Below are positions 59,693-64,000 of a DNA stretch of 64,000 nucleotides, piece by piece. Numbering within the stretch: position 1 is the stretch's first letter; each line of letters opens with the position of its first letter. A program made the translations under genes and the position numbers. The notes under the pieces were generated by a model, which saw nothing but the letters and a program-made list of their open reading frames with translations, had not been told where the DNA came from and did not search any database. The stretch comes from Ruminococcus sp. OA3 (GTDB taxonomy: Bacteria; Bacillota; Clostridia; Lachnospirales; Lachnospiraceae), in the NCBI RefSeq assembly GCF_022440845.1, contig NZ_JAKNTO010000001.1:3410001-3474000 (forward strand). The letters are read 5' to 3'.

Positions 59693-61072
59693 CTACTGCA
59701 TTGTCTTTGGAGTATCTACAACCGCGCCATCATTTTCATCCAGGTACGTTTTCATCCGTTCCTCCAGCAGTCCGCAGATTGAATCAAGCGCATCCCCGGC
59801 GTCCTGCTCACCCAGCAGATATTTTTGAATCTCCTCGTAAAGAGGTCCCTGCTGTAAATCTGTACTGTCGAATGGACCATATCCAGTCGGAACCACCATA
59901 TCCGGGTTGTTCAGCTGTTCTACAAATGCATCATATACGCCGTCTTCTCCATATAATGGGTCATCCCCAACTTCTTTCATTACCGGAATCATGCCCACCT
60001 GCCTGCAGTACTCAATATTGTTCTCCGGCTGTGACAAATATTCAATCACGCTCCAGGCTGCTTCCTGGTTCCTGCAGTCTTTTGAGATGGTATAAGAATA
60101 CGGAGCATTGACTGTATTATAAATTTTACCATCTTTTGTGCTGGATGGTATCGGAAGTACCGTCCACTTGCTGTCATCCATACTGTTCTGGCAAGACACA
60201 ACCACTTCGGAATCATTATTCAAAGTCCCCGTAAGGCCTCCGCAGAAATTATCAACCATTTCCACAAATCCCCAGTTAATGGACTCTTCCGGGGCATATC
60301 CTTCTTTATACATACTCGTAAATTTTTCAAAGGCTTTCAGGCATTCATCCGAATTCAGGAGACAATTTCCTTCCTCGTCATAGGTACGTCCCCCCGTAAA
60401 CCCCTGCAGATAAGTCATAATGACATCAAAAGCTCCTCTCGTCCCGCGGTATGTCATCCCATACTGTTTCCTGTCCGCATTTGTCAGCTTCCTGATTACT
60501 TCAAAATAATCATCATATGTCCAGTCTCTCAGATCTTCGATATCGATTCCTGCTTCCTCACACCAGTCTTTTCTGATATAAATTCCTTTTACCATCATAC
60601 CGTCCGGCACGGTATAGATGTTGCCATACATCTCTTTCTGATTCGCCCAGACAATCTTTGTTACGGTATCTGCAAACTTATCCTCCTGCCCGCTCAGATA
60701 TTCATCCAGCGGAAGGATCCATTCTGAAGACGTAAACTGTCCAAGCCAGTTGTCCTGGGCCGTCACAATATCCGGCAGAGAATTGGACGTTGCCATGACC
60801 ATGATCTTGTTCGCCGCATCCTCAAGAGGAGTGCTTTCATATGTAATTTCAATTCCCATGTCTTCTTTTACTCTTGAAAATACATCTTCAAAATATGCCT
60901 GCCGCACATCACTCGGTGAAGTATCCAGGAAACGCAGTGACACCGTTTCACTTCCCCCCTCTTTGCCCGAACTTTCGCTCTGACCACCGTCTTTTCCGCA
61001 TCCTGCCAACAGACTGATACCTACACATCCTGCCAATACCCATGCTGCCGTTTTTTTCATACCTTCTTTCAT
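59693..61072 (-). CDS. CUT1 extracellular sugar-binding lipoprotein (family 1)
   Basis: 459 residues from the ATG at 61072 after AAAGGAGG. Lipobox SLLAGC, acidic/Ser linker, then a family-1 solute-binding fold (SLRFLDTSPSDVRQAYFEDVFSRVKEDMGIEITYESTPLEDAANKI, LPDIVTAQDNW, DWTYDDYFEVIRKLTNADRKQYGM, APYSYTISKDCRNQEAAWSVIEYL). Aromatic residues in these regions suggest a carbohydrate ligand. It starts 13 bases after the PLP enzyme gene, the only non-transport gene in the operon. Confidence 0.93.
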   Translation of the reverse strand: MKEGMKKTAAWVLAGCVGISLLAGCGKDGGQSESSGKEGGSETVSLRFLDTSPSDVRQAYFEDVFSRVKEDMGIEITYESTPLEDAANKIMVMATSNSLPDIVTAQDNWLGQFTSSEWILPLDEYLSGQEDKFADTVTKIVWANQKEMYGNIYTVPDGMMVKGIYIRKDWCEEAGIDIEDLRDWTYDDYFEVIRKLTNADRKQYGMTYRGTRGAFDVIMTYLQGFTGGRTYDEEGNCLLNSDECLKAFEKFTSMYKEGYAPEESINWGFVEMVDNFCGGLTGTLNNDSEVVVSCQNSMDDSKWTVLPIPSSTKDGKIYNTVNAPYSYTISKDCRNQEAAWSVIEYLSQPENNIEYCRQVGMIPVMKEVGDDPLYGEDGVYDAFVEQLNNPDMVVPTGYGPFDSTDLQQGPLYEEIQKYLLGEQDAGDALDSICGLLEERMKTYLDENDGAVVDTPKTMQ

Positions 61073-61085
61073 ATTCTGCCTCCTT

Positions 61086-62264
61086 TTAGTTTCCAATGAC
61101 CTCTAACGCCTGCTGTAAATCCTCCAGAAGATTCTCTGTTCCTTCCAGCCCGCAATGCATGCGAATCAACCCCCTTTCGATATCAAGAAAATCCAGTTCC
61201 TCCTGTTCCAAATAGTATAACGGTACCATGGCCAGACTTTCAAATCCTCCCCATGAACACCCTTTTCTAAACAGTTTCAGAGCATCTACAAATTTTAGTG
61301 AATCATGCGCCGGTGCATCCAGTTCCAGGCTCATCAATCCTGAACTCCCGCTCTGCTGCCTCTGTATCAGCTCATACTGAGGATGAGATTTTAAACCGGG
61401 ATAATAAACTCTCTTTACTTTCGGATGCCCCTCCAGATATTCTGCCACTGCCTGTGCCGTCTCCTGATGTCTTCTCATCCTGAGATCCAGCGTGCGCATA
61501 CCTCTGATCACAAGCCAGGATTCCATAGGTCCGATGACTCCCCCAAGCCACTCACGGAGCTGATTCATGATTCTGCGCATAAGCTCCTCATCTTTTGAAA
61601 CTAAAACCCCGCCCATCAGATCACTGTGCCCTCCCAGATACTTCGTCAGCGTATGCATAACGATATCAATTCCGTAGTCAAGCGGCTTTTGGAATAGTGG
61701 CGTACAGTATGTATTGTCAATATAAGTCTTCACATGATGACGCCCGGCTAATTCTGCAATTGCCTTTAGATCCACAACGGTAAACACAAATGTCGCAGGA
61801 CTCTCAAGAATAATCAAAGCCGTGTTTTCCCTGATCGCAGCCTCCATTTCCTCTAAATCTGTTCCCGTTAAATAAGTAACTTCCATATGCAGCCTCGGAA
61901 TACAGTATGAATCTAAAAAGCGCTTTACGGGCTGGTAAACATCTTTCATACAGATAATATGGCTTTCGGCCTCACACACTGCGAGAATCGCCGTGGAGGC
62001 AGCCGCCATGCCGCTCGAAAACATCACGGCTCTTGATCCATGCTCAAGTCTGGCAATCTTTTCTTCCGCAATACTGGTCGTAGGATTGGATGCCCGTCCA
62101 TAATAAAATTGATTTTTTTCGAACACATCCACCTCATGATACTCCTCAAAGGTATCAAACACGTGCAGAGAATTCATAAAAATGGGGGGTGTTACAGCAT
62201 TCAAATATGATTTTTCATCCTCCCCGGTGCGTTCCAGTATCAGCATATCGTCTTTTTCGCTCAC
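61086..62264 (-). CDS. Cys/Met-metabolism PLP enzyme (cystathionine gamma-synthase/lyase family)
   Basis: 392 residues. The PLP-lysine is in MHTLTKYLGGHSDLMGG; other landmarks are FYYGRASNPTTSIAEEKIARLEHG, AVMFSSGMAAASTAIL, TALIILESPATFVFTVVDLKAIAELA and YIDNTYCTPLFQKPLDYGIDIV. GTG at 62264 follows GAAAGGAG by nine bases; a frame opening eight codons earlier would contain that site. It could be a C-S lyase or a gamma-replacement enzyme. It is co-transcribed with a CUT1 sugar transporter, an unusual pairing. Confidence 0.85.
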   Translation of the reverse strand: MSEKDDMLILERTGEDEKSYLNAVTPPIFMNSLHVFDTFEEYHEVDVFEKNQFYYGRASNPTTSIAEEKIARLEHGSRAVMFSSGMAAASTAILAVCEAESHIICMKDVYQPVKRFLDSYCIPRLHMEVTYLTGTDLEEMEAAIRENTALIILESPATFVFTVVDLKAIAELAGRHHVKTYIDNTYCTPLFQKPLDYGIDIVMHTLTKYLGGHSDLMGGVLVSKDEELMRRIMNQLREWLGGVIGPMESWLVIRGMRTLDLRMRRHQETAQAVAEYLEGHPKVKRVYYPGLKSHPQYELIQRQQSGSSGLMSLELDAPAHDSLKFVDALKLFRKGCSWGGFESLAMVPLYYLEQEELDFLDIERGLIRMHCGLEGTENLLEDLQQALEVIGN

Positions 62265-62315
62265 AAATTGATTCTCCTTTCTGCTCACCCTGCCATCCGA
62301 TGGTTCGATGGTTCG

Positions 62316-62328
62316 GTGGTATTACCAC
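62316..62328. promoter_or_regulatory. Small palindrome and tandem repeat in the PLP-operon leader
   Basis: GTGGTATTACCAC (62316-62328) is palindromic apart from its centre and lies just downstream of the predicted transcription start. Beside it GATGGTTC is repeated in tandem (62299-62314). Possible regulator site. Confidence 0.45.
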
Positions 62329-62340
62329 TTCTTTATGGAA

Positions 62341-62369
62341 ATTATATCAATACACTATTAAGATGTCAA
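62341..62369 (-). promoter_or_regulatory. Consensus promoter for the PLP enzyme-CUT1 operon
   Basis: Minus-strand TTGACA (62364-62369) and TATAAT (62341-62346), exact 17-bp spacer. It is one of the strongest promoter matches in the window, so regulation is probably by repression. Confidence 0.82.
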
Positions 62370-62374
62370 GTCTA

Positions 62375-62418
62375 AAAAAACAGAATCCGAAAAGTATCTG
62401 CTTTTCGAATTCTGTCAA
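62375..62418 (-). terminator. Terminator of the Rpn gene (repeat copy 1)
   Basis: ACAGAATCCGAAAAG / CTTTTCGAATTCTGT hairpin with a 6-base loop and a T-tract on the minus strand. It is 42 of 44 bases identical to the terminator at 63556-63599 on the other side of the gene. Confidence 0.85.
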
Positions 62419-62425
62419 TTAACTT

Positions 62426-63313
62426 TTAATTCTCTCCTCTCATTCCCTCTGGAAACGCCTCGCACTCAAACTCCTCAACCGTTCTGGCCCTTGCCGCCAA
62501 TTTCAACCAGCCTTTCAACACATTAAGATCCTTCTGTTCTAAAATTATATTTCTTTGCGCTTCTGATATCTTACCAAGATCATCTAATAACTCTAATACT
62601 GCCTCCGCTTTTCCAACGGCTCTTCCCTCTCGCCTGTCCAGTTCACGTTCTTCCCACGCCTGCATATACCTTACCCCCATTTCCTCACTGGCCTTGAGCA
62701 TCTGCACACGTTCCTTCAACTTTTTGACACGTTCGCTGGTATACTCCCGGTCACTCTCCTGATCCGTATGCTCCATATAACGAAGCAGTTCTACCAGTTC
62801 CCCGGTGACCTCCTGTTTATTCCTCCCGTGAGTGTTAAGAAAGATTCGAATGGATCCGTCCTCCAGACAAATCTTGGGATCCTCCTCACACATCATACGA
62901 AAGGTATACAGATACCGGCCGCGTCCAAACAGGTCGAACGGCGCTATAATAATAATATAAACATCATTCAGCTCATTAAAGTCAACTGTCCCTGCTTCCA
63001 GCAGTTTGCTGTCAATCAGCGCCTGATACAGCCTGCTGCGCCTCGGTATGTTTTCCGTGTCCGTTTTTTGAACCTCAGTATCGTATACGCTCCCTTCCAC
63101 ATCCTGTGACCAGACATCCAACCGGATATTCCTGAGCAGCGGTGATCTGCGCTGCTCTTTTTCCGTCTGCGGCAGGAATTTCAAGACAATTTCCCGCCCT
63201 AGAATAATTTCCAGCAGTGTCTGCAGGTTTTCCGGATCGTCCATAACCTCCGTAAAAAGAAAACGATCCAGCAGCGTCAGCTCTGCCAGTGATTTTTTTG
63301 GTTTCATGTGCAT
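62426..63313 (-). CDS. Rpn family recombination-promoting nuclease / PD-(D/E)XK nuclease-type transposase protein
   Basis: 295 residues. N-terminal part begins PKKSLAELTLLDRFLFTEVMDDPENLQTLLEIILG, then the PD-(D/E)XK-like core IRLDVWSQDVEGSVYDTEVQK (Asp ... Glu-X-Gln/Lys), NIPRRSRLYQALIDSKLL and NDVYIIIIAPFDLFGRGRYLYTF, typical of PDDEXK_2/Rpn proteins. A charged, probably coiled C-terminus follows (residues 190-250). Start ATG at 63313 after AAAGGA, promoter at 63325. Rpn proteins are Ca/Mg nucleases linked to RecA-independent recombination and often occur as multicopy families. Confidence 0.85.
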   Translation of the reverse strand: MHMKPKKSLAELTLLDRFLFTEVMDDPENLQTLLEIILGREIVLKFLPQTEKEQRRSPLLRNIRLDVWSQDVEGSVYDTEVQKTDTENIPRRSRLYQALIDSKLLEAGTVDFNELNDVYIIIIAPFDLFGRGRYLYTFRMMCEEDPKICLEDGSIRIFLNTHGRNKQEVTGELVELLRYMEHTDQESDREYTSERVKKLKERVQMLKASEEMGVRYMQAWEERELDRREGRAVGKAEAVLELLDDLGKISEAQRNIILEQKDLNVLKGWLKLAARARTVEEFECEAFPEGMRGEN

Positions 63314-63324
63314 CTTATCCTTTC

Positions 63325-63353
63325 ATTATAGAGCGCCTGCGGACATATGTAAA
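63325..63353 (-). promoter_or_regulatory. Promoter for the Rpn gene
   Basis: Minus-strand TTTACA (63348-63353) and TATAAT (63325-63330), 17-bp spacer. The remaining 200 bases up to 63555 hold only a short hairpin (TGGCAG-GACAT-CTGCCA near 63466-63482) and no recognised gene. Confidence 0.7.
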
Positions 63354-63555
63354 GCACGTTAAAAGAATGCATAAGCAATTTTATATTGTGCATACTGGTT
63401 ACAGACTGTTCTATAGCAAGCTAAAAATTAATGGGATTGTTCTGACCGAATGGCCATAAATAGATCTGGCAGGACATCTGCCATTAAAGATAAAAACAGT
63501 GTATCATGCAACTTGTATTTTTGCAATCACAAATTTTTAAGATGAGATCTGTATC

Positions 63556-63599
63556 AAAAAACAGAATTCGAAAAGTATCTGCTTTTCGAATTCCGTCAA
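63556..63599 (-). terminator. Terminator of the membrane-protein gene (repeat copy 2)
   Basis: ACAGAATTCGAAAAG / CTTTTCGAATTCCGT hairpin with the same loop as copy 1 and a T-tract on the minus strand, 27 bases after the stop codon of the partial gene. Confidence 0.85.
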
Positions 63600-63625
63600 A
63601 ATTTTTCCAATACCAGTTACACCCG

Positions 63626-64000
63626 CTATTGAAGATTCAATTTCTTCGTCATAATGTATTTTGTGACGAGATATCCTGCTACCATAAATACGATGATGAT
63701 GATCAGACTGACCAACATGGTCGTATCCATTACCTCCAGTGCATTTGCATGAAGCGAAACGGAATTGGCTTCAACCTCGCTCTTAACTGCAAATGCCTTG
63801 TAGCTGGTAAGTCCCATTGTAATCGTTGCGATGATCTGCTGAACCGTACTGATCGCAACAAACGCGCCCACGGCACCGAGCACTTTATGTCCGGAAAGCA
63901 GGTTTCCCACTGCAACTGACACATACATCTCGATAACGATCGCAAATGGCGCCAGTATCAGAGAAATCAGAGTGAGCCATACGCCTAATGAAGCATCTCC
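63626..64000 (-). CDS. Polytopic membrane protein, likely ABC-2 type transporter permease (partial, 5' end outside window)
   Basis: The C-terminal 124 residues are visible, read in frame from the right edge. Three hydrophobic helices: LTLISLILAPFAIVIEMYVS, AVGAFVAISTVQQIIATIT and MLVSLIIIIVFMVAGYLVTKYIMTKKLNLQ, with a polar loop containing ANSVSLHANALEV. The C-terminal TKYIMTKKLNLQ is common in clostridial ABC-2 exporter permeases. No ATPase partner is visible, as the gene runs off the window. Permease identity is tentative. Confidence 0.6.
   Translation of the reverse strand, partial: GDASLGVWLTLISLILAPFAIVIEMYVSVAVGNLLSGHKVLGAVGAFVAISTVQQIIATITMGLTSYKAFAVKSEVEANSVSLHANALEVMDTTMLVSLIIIIVFMVAGYLVTKYIMTKKLNLQ

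Overview
The window looks like a chromosomal segment of a gut-type Clostridium relative, most likely family Lachnospiraceae. The reasons are moderate G+C, Shine-Dalgarno sites of the AGGAGG type before almost every gene, sigma-A-like promoters with 17-bp spacers, many AraC, GntR and LacI regulators, YesMN-type two-component proteins, CUT1 and CUT2 sugar ABC transporters, and several uroporphyrinogen-decarboxylase-like (URO-D) methyltransferase homologues. The genus cannot be fixed from the sequence alone. No rRNA, tRNA, CRISPR array, phage or intact insertion sequence was seen.

Layout. 1-8.4 kb (minus strand): a branched-chain amino acid transporter (livJ, then livH-M-G-F, with livF running off the left edge), split by a complete NAD de novo operon nadA-nadB-nadC-niaR. 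8.5-17 kb: an efflux-rich block with four MATE transporters, a phosphopantetheinyl transferase, a MarR regulator with a clear operator, a cupin, a FabG-like reductase and an SH3 lipoprotein. 17-36 kb: an inositol/URO-D block holding an IolG-like dehydrogenase, IolH-like and IolE/IolI-like isomerases, four URO-D proteins in two structural types, a CobW-type GTPase, three AraC regulators plus one AraC pseudogene, a sodium:solute symporter, an Hsp20, an SGNH hydrolase, an orphan sugar-binding lipoprotein and a LacI regulator with two phased operators. 36-41.5 kb: an operon of serine hydrolase, NodB-type deacetylase, a small Cys protein, CobW GTPase, DUF1097 membrane protein and a C45 acyltransferase-like enzyme. 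41.5-45 kb: a decayed ccdA, a SemiSWEET-like protein, a Cys-rich protein and AraC and LysR regulators. 45-54 kb: GntR, a CUT2 (Rbs-like) ABC transporter and, divergently, a YesN regulator, a kinase without a sensor domain and an RbsA-like protein that has lost its ATPase motifs. 54-64 kb: AraC plus EamA exporter, GntR with a perfect operator inside its promoter, a PLP enzyme co-transcribed with a CUT1 sugar transporter, an Rpn-family nuclease bracketed by two near-identical terminators, and a partial membrane protein.

Two groups may be undescribed systems. (1) The URO-D/IolG/IolH/CobW/Na+-symporter block could demethylate and catabolise O-methylated inositols or related glycosides; this is inference from gene content, and no corrinoid protein lies in the window. 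(2) The YesM-like kinase lacks an extracellular sensor and is encoded with a catalytically dead RbsA paralogue, opposite a live RbsABC operon whose upstream region has two exact 12-bp direct repeats 21 bp apart. This suggests that the dead ATPase reports the state of the transporter to the kinase.
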